From Adhaeribacter arboris (GTDB lineage Bacteria > Bacteroidota > Bacteroidia > Cytophagales > Hymenobacteraceae): a stretch of 64,000 nt of DNA. This document shows, one piece after another, positions 18,801 to 24,475 of this stretch. The notes beneath the pieces were generated by a model. That model saw nothing but the letters and a program-made list of their open reading frames with translations, made no database searches and was not told the origin of the DNA. The stretch is from positions 4,712,001-4,776,000 of the forward strand of contig NZ_PYFT01000001.1 in assembly GCF_003023845.1 (NCBI RefSeq), read 5' to 3'. Position numbers and translations under genes: made by a program. The first letter of the stretch is position 1. The number at the start of each line of letters is the position of its first letter.

Positions 18801-20165
18801 CACTCTATTGTTAGCAGCAGTATGAAAATTTTCTACCATGTGTAATTTCACGGTGTATTTACCAGCAGCTATCGGAATTTTATAGCCTAGATTAACGCCA
18901 AAACGCCGCTCATGATATAAATCAGGAACGGGAACACCCGTCATGCCGAAGCTTACTGCACTAACTTCTCCGGGAATAAGGGCATAGTAGGTGTCAGCAT
19001 TAAAAACATCCGCACCCACAGTCCGCTGAATACCGCCGGCATTGATTTGGTAGGGAGCAGTTACCAATGGAAGTTGAATTGCCTCTCTGCTAACCGAGAA
19101 ATTATCGAAAGTATAAGTAGGCGGAACAGCAGGAGAAGTAAAGGTGGCGTTCCGGTAAGTACTATAAACCCCGCCATAAGTTGCTTTGCCGGAGAATTCC
19201 ATGCTGGCAATGTTTATGTACGAGGGGTTAGTAGTAGTGGTATAACGCGCTCCCGCGTTCAGGTAAGTAATACCATCCGTAGAATAAAATCCTTCTAGCT
19301 TACCATTTAGTAAATCTACCACCATCCGTAACCGTACGGTTTGCGCGTTTAATCCGGATATAACAGTAGTTACCCGCAAATCCGGGTTTGTTAAATCGCT
19401 AGAAGCCGTAGTGTTAGAGACATCTGCCGCTTCCCGGCGCATTTCTATTTTGTTACCGGTAACAGACAGTTTAAAGTAATTCTTGTCGTTTATTCCAAAC
19501 CACAAACCTCCTTGTTCTGAGTTTGGCCCGTTGTAAGGGTTGATCAGGGTTGTTTCTAAAGTAAGCTTACCCATTGAAGGAATGGCTACTCCTAGAGCGT
19601 TGATTTGGTTATTGTTGGTGTTAAACGCAATACCTTTATTGGCAACAATACTCAACTTGCCATTGGTTACCGTTAATTTAGAAGGCTCATAACTTGGCCG
19701 GTTAGCATCGCTTGGAGTGCCATCTGCTGAGCTACGGGTACCCGAATAAGGATCTACCATTGTAAAACCAGTACCAGCAGTTCCGGTCTTATCGGCTAAA
19801 CCTCCTTCGGTGCCATCAAATGTCAGGTTAAAGGGCAAAGCCACCTCATCCGCCACAGCGGCTTCTTCGGTGTATAAAGGAATTAAATTGTTTTTATCGC
19901 TCCTTTTGCGAACAGGGTTTACCTTAAGCTTAGAATCCTTTTCGGCCTGCTTCAGGGCAGTAGGCAAAAGCTCTACAGGTGAGGTTAAAGTAAATAGATC
20001 GCTCTTTAAGAGATCTTTCCTTAGCCAGGTAAAAAGGCCGGCATCCTGCATATAGCTGAAAGCATACGTTTGTAGACTTACTACTAGACCTATTAGAATT
20101 AAAATAGGCCACGAACGTGCTAGTAAGCTACCTTGCCAATAAGGGGAGTTGTATTTCTTCTCCAT
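3825..20165 (-). CDS. Giant (5446-residue) T9SS-secreted multidomain adhesin/lectin-like protein
   Basis: One uninterrupted frame. Residues 20-36 form an N-terminal hydrophobic export segment. Modules in rough order: concanavalin-like domains (~107-362, 1143-1380, 1605-1845, each opening like FDGTEGGL); malectin 1 (~367-515); alternating cadherin-like and dystroglycan-type Ig modules (~520-1125); more Ig; BACON-like Ig; a KVNF-type carbohydrate-binding-like module (~1950-2140); SbsA-type Ig (~2245-2370); a sugar-dehydrogenase/NHL-like beta-propeller (~2375-2825); ASPM-type Ig with a thrice-repeated ~190-residue unit ending in a DYQD motif (~2952, 3364, 4048); malectin 2 (~4355-4512); SprB-like repeats (~4515-4680); three malectin units, the first two each followed by an Ig (~4683-5346); and a T9SS type A sorting domain over the last ~80 residues (VYPNPNPGDQ to TTRLIVR). 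I infer a cell-surface or secreted polysaccharide-binding or gliding/adhesion protein. An enzymatic role for the propeller is possible. It appears monocistronic. Confidence 0.9.
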   Translation of the reverse strand: MEKKYNSPYWQGSLLARSWPILILIGLVVSLQTYAFSYMQDAGLFTWLRKDLLKSDLFTLTSPVELLPTALKQAEKDSKLKVNPVRKRSDKNNLIPLYTEEAAVADEVALPFNLTFDGTEGGLADKTGTAGTGFTMVDPYSGTRSSADGTPSDANRPSYEPSKLTVTNGKLSIVANKGIAFNTNNNQINALGVAIPSMGKLTLETTLINPYNGPNSEQGGLWFGINDKNYFKLSVTGNKIEMRREAADVSNTTASSDLTNPDLRVTTVISGLNAQTVRLRMVVDLLNGKLEGFYSTDGITYLNAGARYTTTTNPSYINIASMEFSGKATYGGVYSTYRNATFTSPAVPPTYTFDNFSVSREAIQLPLVTAPYQINAGGIQRTVGADVFNADTYYALIPGEVSAVSFGMTGVPVPDLYHERRFGVNLGYKIPIAAGKYTVKLHMVENFHTAANNRVFDVAIEGNNVIDDLDLYVAGGNKNKVIVTRTFDVDVTDDALNIDFAASKDKAIINAIEILPAAVNTPPVFASSSYSFNKDENASVGTEVGTVSATDADNHALTYSITAGNEAGKFAINPSSGIITLAGGLDFAITPAYTLTVQATDNGSPVQSTTIPVTITVNDVVPANVAPVVANTISNKTATVGTAFSFEVPAATFSDADNDPLTLTATLANGDALPSWLTFNGSLFSGTPESAADYTLKLSASDGKASVSTEFSLSVEAAAPVNQAPVFASAAYSFNQVRSTPVNALIGTVKAIDAPEQTVSYSITAGNDAAKFAIDAVSGEIKLAASLMDVSAPAYTLTVQATDNGSPALSATTQVTITINEEVPGNAAPTVANAIGNKNATVGTAFSLEVPANTFTDTDNDALMLTATLADGNALPTWLSFNGSVFNGTPETATTYSIKVTANDGQVSVSTEFNLSVEAVTPVNQAPVFASSSYSFNKDENASVGTEVGTVSATDADNHALTYSITAGNEAGKFAINPSSGIITLAGGLDFAITPAYTLTVQATDNGSPVQSTTVPVTITVNDVVPANVAPVVANTISNKTATVGTAFSFEVPATTFSDADNDPLTLTATLANGNVLPSWLTFSTTAKTFTGTPVSASSYVIKLTASDSKATVSTEFNIAVEAAPVVGCPPNSTLPCNQIAATLPFNLTFNGNEGGLVDKSGKGTGFTMADAYTGTRVNTDGTASSAIRGYEPAQLTVANDKLALVTNKGIAIVGNNNQLNSLGVAFNASAGRFILETTMVNPFRGSNDEQAGLWYGLNDKTFVRLAINNNRVVLRKEFNDQSPITSDLTDPSRRNTSVISGLDRQTVHLRMVVDPIANTVEAYYSVNGTTYVNVGDGYPVKSLSIEGMGLTGSNVYAGIFGTHRNGASSVTYTFDNFSIKPQTTPVNQAPVVATVIENRNTPVGSSFSFAVPATTFTDADGDGLTLTATLTDGSALPAWLTFNAATKTFSGTPISAAVYPIKVSASDGQATTSTEFTLTVNTVNAAPIVVSAPETQTITAGQIFSFITGSFSDPNVGDVLSYTASLANGSALPSWLQFNANTQTFSGTAPATATSVAIRLTATDKALAAISVSFTINVEDAPVVVPCSPISTLPCEQINVPVPFVLNFDGTEGGLTDKNNVATGFTMVDAHTGTRLTADGTSSTAVTGFEPSKLTVANGRLSIQTNKGISFLANNNQVNTLGVGVLATGKITLETTIINPYNGTLSEQAGLWLGLNDKTFVKLAVSGNKVEMRKELNDISSTDAVNNGLNNPDQRILLNAVTGLNNQTLRLRLVVDLVNNRLEGFYSTDGITYLNVGARYATAAIDIANLALAGKVTYAGIYATHRNATTPVTFTFENFSLTSDNSAGKVLAFAPNALDFTATQGQAVASKLTVLSASEGTPAVTFSSTPASWLTLPTASLGNIAFGANNFSSTLAPGIYEATVTATAEGYQPATLLINLTINAPVVAQEIKVNFQDPATVPPTGWVKDYGQPFGLRTGANQGTNLEYGWKKRADGTPLDLSVGGTTPGNGRKRTTPADVLQATLMHMQANTIEGTFNGTKTEGYWEIKVPNGTYDVTVSAGDSDPGTVPESHTLNVEGFNAFSNFVPTGTSGTATRFKSAKVRVTVADGLLTINADGGINTKINSALITPISVAPYLIWSASDHSLVIERGTTETNKTFSLDLGNSADLDNLPISLTATYGAGATNWLSFDATHNSSEPNVTFDYTAAKSLAVGTYTATITAATSGYTSASTMIQVTVLAPGSNQPYVISSTPANGAVNVSVNTASIAANSLYVPEVAGFKGGVDNSTLTVNTVKLLKVSGTTTTEIQGVVQGTGGGDAISFSPAFALEPNTKYRFVVTNQVKSHSGAAFLPYEANFTTGGTTTGTPNPVAAEFAPKQVIPGTVGKKYTCLTFGPDGKFYALRLDGVIERFTVDHTTGMLSGVVEIKSLTNKYGLRSSVGLTFAPNATATNLIAYVSHCSAGLTNAPEFDGNISRLSGPDLGTEELILTKLPRSKADHLVNSIAFGPDGALYFNQGSLSSMGSYDGTWQRDESLLSATVLRLDLNKLTGLTLPLDVRTTANQALINNAPADNIRFSDGTYNPYATNSPLTIYASGVRNAVDLVWHSNGQLYVPANGSAAGGNSPASVAGTRRPNGTFYNGPVVPATTGIKVQNDWLFRINPLKPVGFYGHPNPLRGEYVANRGYLDNPKYATTQGPDVNYRGAAYNFELNKSPNGAIEYKSNAFGGALKGRLLVCRFSGGSDIIVLEPGSMAKDPSVNSADSDDKIYDIIGAQTGSGTDGITGLSGFTNPLDITEDVETGNLYLIEYNWNNISGKTAQIVLLKATAPSAQVGIANVSPSEIVDNDVVGGAAGKNHTITIANTGNSNLTVTGITLDGVDKGQFQLVGAPTPSVNAPVTISRGSAITFNVAFNPTTTGVKTASLLVNSTNNPVKEVKISGLGTVGLSGTNEPSLQAVLDVHGIKVNVGDDNKSTNIIHSTNFKAPLLGEEVAIQAFQRATDGLVTIEPLSVFGPQDAGGIVAGFGWYTTGDANAKNELFTVDNNNYQTVDVQTNGSLSFDPGVASFGFYSRWPFFANRHLYSEDALNNFTGAVPHHVRVYPLKDAEGTVIENAYVIATEEHVSGFDYQDVVVIVRNVKPFGQVVAKELSFSSQSLAFNYTPGTTTAPQTVTLSASSGTPALTITKSANSSWLTLPTAALGSLTFGINEAGLLPGTYNATVTVSADGYNSATLPVTLQVNSPVASATIAVSNAELVFDALKNTTVTKRLTITNTGTSTLNLGTITIGGVNASNFAVQTLTMENEPTGNSLAPDETKTLQVAFAPGNLSVVSTFNAALTINSNAVNAPALNVGLYAMSLNGYEGNNEPPLQTVVNTLGYNINVGWNTLAGGIQTTLKGEEVAVQLFEKAGEGQVTITPVARYSPNQELPFGYYTKNNNTPVRSSVGTLSGVFGQHNALYPQIVAGSDQFNPATAAFGIYVVGLENRLSYTEDQLNASGPAVHAVRTYPLKNRQGELVPNSYLVCFEDASNGDYQDYMFVLKNVVAAGTRKTLAFNSASVDFIAPVGGTVAAKTASLAANNGTPTSINLTKSANSNWLIMPNPALGNLTFGVNTNGLTAGVYTATVTATAPGFTNAVMTINLRLTDVSANAVKVNFQLATSATPAGYTADTGLPYNDTRGFGWVNPTTKEPKDHTESMRERTSANADVRLKTLALMQGSAPQTPGTWELKVANGQYNVTVGAGDNDFIDSNHRINVEGVTAINNFVPTAQVHHQIVTTTVNVTDGKLTIDATGGTNTKITFVIVDPATAEGDFLPPVASVQLKGTLQTPGVYRNQVIATVTASDAGGSNLAQVLYSLNNEPFKEYYAPVLVNTAGTYTLRAKAIDGNKNEITTNPVLFTIVQPELSNANMIVENLDKFPANDHLVASLIQTPWRRTNEDGTFTPYNRNHDVVRMRISNKGTGALTINGLTLSNPSGWKVTKVNNVDYDATTAAPISVNAGSSVEVSVQFIAQFTSGRIRILNDTLQIASNDDLNPKKKIVLHGMWQAKGEGSNEPHAQEIIQAFGFKTKVGFNTNDGTNTGNSLVLNSDEILSSFFTRADASKPVYVVQMGAYHGCCAATESFQYYVKGSTSNATVFTHHPLDGQSLLPLRNGTAGTLADGTFNPTGSFGFKVSGSYSDRTRNSEGKIGMRVWKAVDANGNIIPNAYIIGHDYIGNPDVTNYDYQDNVFYVSNIKPEAGSLNYSELVAAPSAVDFGSRQIGATINRTIELKNLGQTYANGTTDPDITIKSLEIVGTNLNEFTVAAPVATTIAPQGTLNLSVAFRSNSQGIKNAALLVHYNNGLSPLRIPLYGIADDNCNVITAVKRIKGGADANVTINGKVWEADKAYRLGSVQLDKPAATPIAGTDEDALYQTYLSAAADLAETRYSVPVANGNYMVRMHFVENFFTTEGSRVFSINLENQNRQSNFDIFREVGYKAALVKDFAVSITDGKLDVRFNPTANRVALAGMEIFAASANPNAVTLTQQAVVGAECGLTNGSITFGVTNSTAGSYLYKMGPNGSYQTSPVFANLASGSYTFYVKENVTGGCETAQVFTIPERNNLAFTVTAPVMTCAATSGTATVSNITGGTGNYTITWSTTPVQTGATATNLQPGVYTVTVLDASGCSKTQQVTVTREQNCPVVSGIRLNAGGTAFLASGNRPFSADQYFGGTAGTSSIASGDILNTTDDELYRNERSAASFTYSIPVQNGQVNVVLHFAEIWFTGETGRGLAGTGRRMFNVDVEGSRKLTNYDIFARAGGALRPVLETIPVTVTDGVLNINFTTGTANQPTISAIEVLPVTPTNVAPVLAAIGNKTVTVNQALTFTATATDANTNQTKAYSLVGQPTGATINASTGVFTWTPTTAGTYTFTVRVTDNGTPVMTDDEQITVTVNNVVTANAIRLNAGGTAFLASGNRPFSADQYFGGTAGTSSIASGDILNTTDDELYRNERSAASFTYSIPVQNGQVNVVLHFAEIWFTGETGRGLAGTGRRMFNVDVEGSRKLTNYDIFARAGGALRPVLETIPVTVTDGVLNINFTTGTANQPTISAIEVLPVTPTNVAPVLAAIGNKTVTVNQALTFTATATDANTNQTKAYSLVGQPTGATINASTGVFTWTPTTAGTYTFTVRVTDNGTPVMTDDEQITVTVNNVVTANAIRLNAGGTAFLASGNRPFSADQYFGGTNRTYSIATGDILNTTDDVMYRNERSAASFNYSIPVTNGTFNVVLHFVEVYHTATGRRQFNVDVEGSRKLTNYDVFARAGGAMRLVQETIPVTVTDGVLTINFTSGAADMPSVSAIEVLPQTATAARINVGTLSKNSVTEEVKIALTVYPNPNPGDQVNLEASQFKANEEVTIQVYDVQGSVIQSKLAVTDTNGTIHTNLAFTNRLSPGVYMIVVSSKTTKATTRLIVR
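4573..6119. repeat. Tandem 765-bp direct repeat (two apparently identical copies) inside the giant gene
   Basis: Bases 4573-5354 and 5338-6119 match base for base as far as I could align by eye, at an exact offset of 765 bp (255 codons). The first difference on one side is 4572/5337 and on the other 5355/6120. Each unit encodes one malectin domain plus one Ig domain. A third, clearly diverged malectin copy lies at about 4129-4572. The complete identity implies very recent duplication or ongoing gene conversion. Confidence 0.9.
16944..17387. repeat. Direct repeat copy 1 (444 bp) within the cadherin/Ig region of the giant gene
   Basis: This pairs with 18156-18599 at an offset of 1212 bp (404 codons). 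I count only about three single-base differences over the 444 bp. It encodes most of an Ig module plus a whole cadherin-like module. The in-frame spacing allows gain or loss of modules by recombination. Confidence 0.85.
18156..18599. repeat. Direct repeat copy 2 (444 bp) within the cadherin/Ig region of the giant gene
   Basis: Partner of 16944-17387. The two copies flank a more diverged Ig/cadherin pair, so the arrangement is a dispersed repeat, not an immediate tandem. Confidence 0.85.
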
Positions 20166-21107
20166 TTTTGATTTTTTAGTGGTAGATGTTAATCGGTTGT
20201 TTTAGATTGATGTTATTGTTTTTTATTAGTTGTTTGCCTCATCTTTAATGGAATCCATTAGAGATGTAAGCCGGATTTTAATGGTGATTTTGAAATATTA
20301 GGGCAAAAGAATCTTAGGTAAGTACCAAAAGTGTTTGGCTTACTGCTTAATTAGTCGGAAAGATGTTAGCGTTTTAGCTAGCTAGAGAATTGCTTTAGTT
20401 GAATAGTATAAATTTTTATTTTTAGGTTGATATATTAGTTAGTATTTAGCAATAGAATTTCTGTCGCCTTTAAAAAAGGCGTTAACAATCAACCAGTAGA
20501 TATTTTTAACGAGCGGGTTTATCTAAATAAGAATACCTATGTGTTAGATATTCTAAGGTGAAGCCTTTTATGAAAGCTTTTTAATGGAATATTTCCATTT
20601 AATGGAAGTATGGATTTATTCTTTGTTCAAATACTACACTTGTTCCGTAAATGGGTTTAAATTAAACTGTTTATTAGTTATATTCTATCTATACACAAAC
20701 ATAATGCCTTTTCAATATATAAAGCAAATAATATATATAAATATTTGATAATATTTTTTGATTTAAAATAGACTAGATAAAAAATGCCCCTGCTTGGCTT
20801 AAAATAAGATTTATGAAAATTAATGTTTTGTGTATAAATTAAGTAGGAGATATTTTTAGTGAAGTAAATTAGGAAGTAACAGAATTGCCTGGAATTACCG
20901 TTTATATACCTGAATAATATACGGCTTTGTAGCAATTGTTTTTCTGGAATGGCAATAGGGCACAATCGACTGCTTTCAACTATCTTCGTTGTGTTGATTT
21001 AGAGTAAGGTGGGAGTTCTGGTGCCAGAATAAAATAGATACGTACACAACCATCAGCAAGAAAGTAATTTTGTGAGCTGGTGCCTTATTACTTACATTTA
21101 TAATGCT
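20166..21107. other. Long AT-rich intergenic region upstream of the giant gene
   Basis: About 940 bp with no convincing gene. It must hold the promoter of the leftward giant gene and perhaps that of the rightward membrane protein, but I could not find a clean TAnnTTTG match for either. A small perfect hairpin (cgccttt/aaaggcg) lies at 20465-20481. A leftward open frame at 20678-20965 has AT-driven composition and no family features, and is not called. Confidence 0.5.
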
Positions 21108-21437
21108 ATGCTACTGCTCCTGATACTAGTAATTTCTTTTGTTTTACAGTTTTTTTTACCCTGGTGGATTGTTGCTCCGGTAAGTTTTGGTTTGGCGGCT
21201 TGGCGCGGCCGAACGAACAGCAACGCTTTCTGGGCCGGTTTTGCGGGTATTGGTGGGGGTTGGCTATTATTAAGTACTTTCATTCATATCAACACCGAAG
21301 GTATTTTATCTGATAAGATAATTAAGCTTTTCAGTTTGCCGCATCCAACCTTATTACTTCTTATCACTGCTTTAGTCGGAGGCTTAGTAGGAGGAGTATC
21401 CGCCTGGGCCGGGTACTGTTGCCGCCAATTAGTATAA
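21108..21437 (+). CDS. Small conserved integral membrane protein
   Basis: About 109 residues from ATG 21108. A GTG at 21072 would add 12 residues, but the ATG starts directly on the first membrane helix (MLLLLILVISFVLQFFLPWW) and is preferred. Three hydrophobic segments are visible: residues 1-20; a Gly/Trp-rich one around 38-58 (FWAGFAGIGGGWLLLSTF); and a C-terminal one around 80-105 (LLLITALVGGLVGGVSAWAG). The glycine-rich last helix and the loop SDKIIKLFSLPHP resemble an uncharacterised inner-membrane family common in Bacteroidota. Function is unknown. It lies 73 bp upstream of the S9 peptidase on the same strand and may be co-transcribed with it. Confidence 0.65.
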   Translation: MLLLLILVISFVLQFFLPWWIVAPVSFGLAAWRGRTNSNAFWAGFAGIGGGWLLLSTFIHINTEGILSDKIIKLFSLPHPTLLLLITALVGGLVGGVSAWAGYCCRQLV

Positions 21438-21510
21438 CGTACTTATTTTTACCTGGCCAGCATCCGCAAACCATTTTATCATTGATAATAAATTTATCCT
21501 TTCCAATTAC

Positions 21511-23895
21511 TTGCACCAAATGCTTTTCCTGAATAACACTGCTGTTTTACAAAAAATAAAACAATTTTTTTTTCTGATTGTGCTTTTTGCTGGCTCTATC
21601 AACAGCTTTGCTCAAGATGCCAAGGTTCAGCTTACCATCGATAAAATTATGCAAGGTACCGGTTTTACCGGCACATCGCCGAGCACTATTTCGTGGTCGG
21701 AAGATGGAAGCCACCTTTACTTTAACTGGAATCCGGAAAAAGCCAGGAAAGATTCGCTGTATGTAGCAGCCGCATCGGGTAAAGAAATTCGTAAGGTAAA
21801 CCGTCAGGAAAGAGAAAATCTACCAACCCAGAATGGTACCTATAATCGGGCCTTTACCCGAAAAGTGTACGAGAAAGAAGGCGATATTTACTTGTACGAA
21901 AGTAAAACGGGTAACAGCCGGCAACTTACTAAAACGCTGGAACAAGAAACTAATCCTGTTTTCAGCGGCGATGAACAACTAGTAATTTTTACCCAAAACT
22001 CTAATTTGTTTGCCCTGCATTTAATTACGAGCCAGCTTGAACAGATAACCAATTTTATAAAAGGCACTAAAAAATCTGAAGATAAAAACAAGCAAGAAGC
22101 ATGGCTGGAGCAACAACAATTAGCTTTATTTGATATTGTTAAAAAACGTACCGAAGAGAAAAAAATACAAGAGCAGGAAAAACTAAAAAAACAGCGCCAG
22201 AAACCAAAAGAAATATTTACCGGCGAAAAATGGGTGGATAATGCTGTCCTTAGCCCGGACGGAAAATTTGTCACGTATAATTTAATACTGCGGCCAACTA
22301 ATGCAGAAAAAACGATTGTGCCTAATTACGTTACGGCATCCGGTTTTACCGAGGATATTCCTTCCCGCACCAAAGTAGGTGCCCCTTTGGCTGCTTCCGA
22401 GATGGGCTTGTACGATATAAAAAAAGATACTACCTACCAGATTTATTTTAAAGATATAAAAGGTATAACCGATCAGCCCGCTTTTCTTAAAAAAACAAAG
22501 CAGCCTCAAACTCCCCGGCCGGTAGTATTTTACGGCCCATTTTGGTCCGATAACGGGAAAAATGCTGTGTTGGTACTTCGGTCACAGGATAACAAAGACC
22601 GTTGGTTAGTACAATTTAACCCCGTAACCCGTAACCTGAAAGTAATAGAACGCCAGCACGATGAAGCTTGGATTGACGGACCCGGTATCGACTCCGAAGC
22701 CGGCGATTTAGGTTGGTTACCGGATAATGAAACTATCTGGTTTCAGTCGGAAGAAACAGGTTACTCGCATTTATATACGATTAATACCCGGACCAACCAG
22801 AAAAAAGCTTTAACTAAAGGCAAATACGAAGTATCGGCGGTTCGGCTCGCCAGAGATAAAAAGTACTGGTATTTCCAGGCCAATAAAGTGCATCCGGGCG
22901 AATTGCATTTCTACCGTTTACCCTTAAATGGCGGGGAACCGGAGCAGCTTACTTCCGGTGCGGGTAACCACGAAGTAATTCTTTCACCGGACGAAAAAAC
23001 ACTGGCTATTCGCTATTCTTACACGAATAAACCCTGGGAATTATATGTGATGGCAAACCGTAAAGGGGCGAAACCTTTTCAGGTAACACACTCCTTAACC
23101 GAAGAATTTAAAGCATATCCGTGGCGCGACCCGGAAGTAATTAGTTTTAAAGCCCGCGACGGGGCTGAGGTATTTGCCCGTATTTACCGTCCGGCAGCAG
23201 CTATTCCCAATAGCCCAGCCGTAATATTTGTACATGGCGCCGGCTACCTGCAAAATGCGCATAAATGGTGGAGTTACTATTTCCGGGAGTACATGTTTCA
23301 TAACTTTTTGGTAGATCAGGGCTATACCGTAATGGACATTGATTACCGCGGCAGTGCCGGTTACGGCCGCGACGTACGCACCGGCATTTACCAGTTTATG
23401 GGGGGCAAAGATCTCACCGACCAAGTGGATGGAGCTAGTTATTTGGTGCAGAAATACGGCGTGAACCCCAAGAAAATCGGAATTTACGGCGGATCGTACG
23501 GCGGTTTTATTACGCTTATGGCCTTATTTACGCAACCCGATGTATTTGCGGCTGGGGCGGCTCTCCGTTCTGTTACGGATTGGGCGCATTATAACCACGA
23601 GTATACTTCTAATATTTTAAATGAACCCTTTACCGATTCCACGGCTTACATAAAAAGTTCGCCAATTTACCACGCGGCCGGTTTAAAAGGTGCTTTACTC
23701 ATGTGCCATGGCTTAGCAGATACCAACGTGCATTTTCAGGATATTATCCGCCTGACCCAGCGATTAATCGAACTTAAAAAAGAAAATTGGGAATTAGCCG
23801 TTTACCCCGTCGAAGACCATGCTTTTACCGAACCTAGTAGTTGGGCCGATGAGTATAAACGCATCTTTAAACTTTTTGAGAAAAATCTAAAGTAA
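21511..23895 (+). CDS. S9 family (prolyl oligopeptidase/DPP IV-like) secreted serine peptidase
   Basis: A 794-residue protein. An N-terminal signal (FFFLIVLFAGSINSFAQ) precedes a WD40-like beta-propeller, with blades such as FTGTSPSTISWSEDGSHLYF and GEKWVDNAVLSPDGKFVTYN, up to about residue 540. The C-terminal alpha/beta-hydrolase domain carries the catalytic triad: Ser662 in GIYGGSYGGF, Asp737 in HGLADTNVHF and His770 in VEDHAFTEPSSW. It should cleave short, often proline-containing peptides in the periplasm or outside the cell. Length and motif order are normal for the family. The first ATG is used; a second ATG three codons on is equally possible. There is a Lys/Glu/Gln-rich, probably coiled insertion around residues 195-235 (EEKKIQEQEKLKKQRQ), somewhat unusual in an early propeller blade. 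Confidence 0.92.
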   Translation: MHQMLFLNNTAVLQKIKQFFFLIVLFAGSINSFAQDAKVQLTIDKIMQGTGFTGTSPSTISWSEDGSHLYFNWNPEKARKDSLYVAAASGKEIRKVNRQERENLPTQNGTYNRAFTRKVYEKEGDIYLYESKTGNSRQLTKTLEQETNPVFSGDEQLVIFTQNSNLFALHLITSQLEQITNFIKGTKKSEDKNKQEAWLEQQQLALFDIVKKRTEEKKIQEQEKLKKQRQKPKEIFTGEKWVDNAVLSPDGKFVTYNLILRPTNAEKTIVPNYVTASGFTEDIPSRTKVGAPLAASEMGLYDIKKDTTYQIYFKDIKGITDQPAFLKKTKQPQTPRPVVFYGPFWSDNGKNAVLVLRSQDNKDRWLVQFNPVTRNLKVIERQHDEAWIDGPGIDSEAGDLGWLPDNETIWFQSEETGYSHLYTINTRTNQKKALTKGKYEVSAVRLARDKKYWYFQANKVHPGELHFYRLPLNGGEPEQLTSGAGNHEVILSPDEKTLAIRYSYTNKPWELYVMANRKGAKPFQVTHSLTEEFKAYPWRDPEVISFKARDGAEVFARIYRPAAAIPNSPAVIFVHGAGYLQNAHKWWSYYFREYMFHNFLVDQGYTVMDIDYRGSAGYGRDVRTGIYQFMGGKDLTDQVDGASYLVQKYGVNPKKIGIYGGSYGGFITLMALFTQPDVFAAGAALRSVTDWAHYNHEYTSNILNEPFTDSTAYIKSSPIYHAAGLKGALLMCHGLADTNVHFQDIIRLTQRLIELKKENWELAVYPVEDHAFTEPSSWADEYKRIFKLFEKNLK

Positions 23896-23996
23896 GTTTT
23901 CTATTCTATAAGCGCGCTGTTTTAGCTTCTAATAAATATTTTTACTAAGAAGAATCTTGAATTTAAAAGACAAAGTCAATTCAATTAAACCTTAAA

Positions 23997-24458
23997 ATGT
24001 ACGACGAATACACCCAAGGTGACTACACTATTTCTACTAATCCTGCAAAATTAAATCTGGACATTATCCATCGTTATTTAACCGAAGAGTCTTATTGGGC
24101 GCAGAACATTTCGCGCGCACTCGTGGAAAAATCTATCCGGCATTCCTTTAATTTTGGCGTATACCACCAGCAAGAACTGGTAGGTTTTGCCCGGGTAGTA
24201 ACCGATTACGCTACTTTTGCTTTATTGTGCGATGTATTTATTCTGTTGCCTTACCGAGGTCAAGGTTTATCAAAATGGTTAGTGAGCGTAATTGTGGCGC
24301 ATCCGGAACTACAAGGATTGCGCCGCTTTGCTTTATACACCAAAGATGCCCATTCTCTATACGCGGCTTACGGTTTTCAGCAAATTGCCGATCCTTCCCG
24401 GGCTATGGAAATTAAAAATCCTAATCCATACCGAAATCTGGCGACCCACAACTACTAA
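23997..24458 (+). CDS. GNAT family N-acetyltransferase
   Basis: A 153-residue cytoplasmic protein with the GCN5-related acetyltransferase fold. The acetyl-CoA binding motif A is visible as DVFILLPYRGQGLSKWLV (residues ~80-97). The preceding strand is ELVGFARVVTDYATFALL, and a C-terminal strand/helix pair has the typical LYAAYGFQQI. The acceptor is unknown; relatives act on small amines or protein N-termini. The gene begins 101 bp after the S9 peptidase on the same strand. It converges with the PAP2 gene, with only 17 bp between the stop codons. Confidence 0.85.
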   Translation: MYDEYTQGDYTISTNPAKLNLDIIHRYLTEESYWAQNISRALVEKSIRHSFNFGVYHQQELVGFARVVTDYATFALLCDVFILLPYRGQGLSKWLVSVIVAHPELQGLRRFALYTKDAHSLYAAYGFQQIADPSRAMEIKNPNPYRNLATHNY

Positions 24459-24475
24459 CTGCCTTTAGTACAAGC

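Noticed and set aside
20678-20965. Leftward 95-codon open frame upstream of the giant gene
   Set aside because: Composition follows the AT-rich background (many Ile, Tyr, Phe, Lys, Asn), there is no family motif, and it has no neighbour suggesting an operon.
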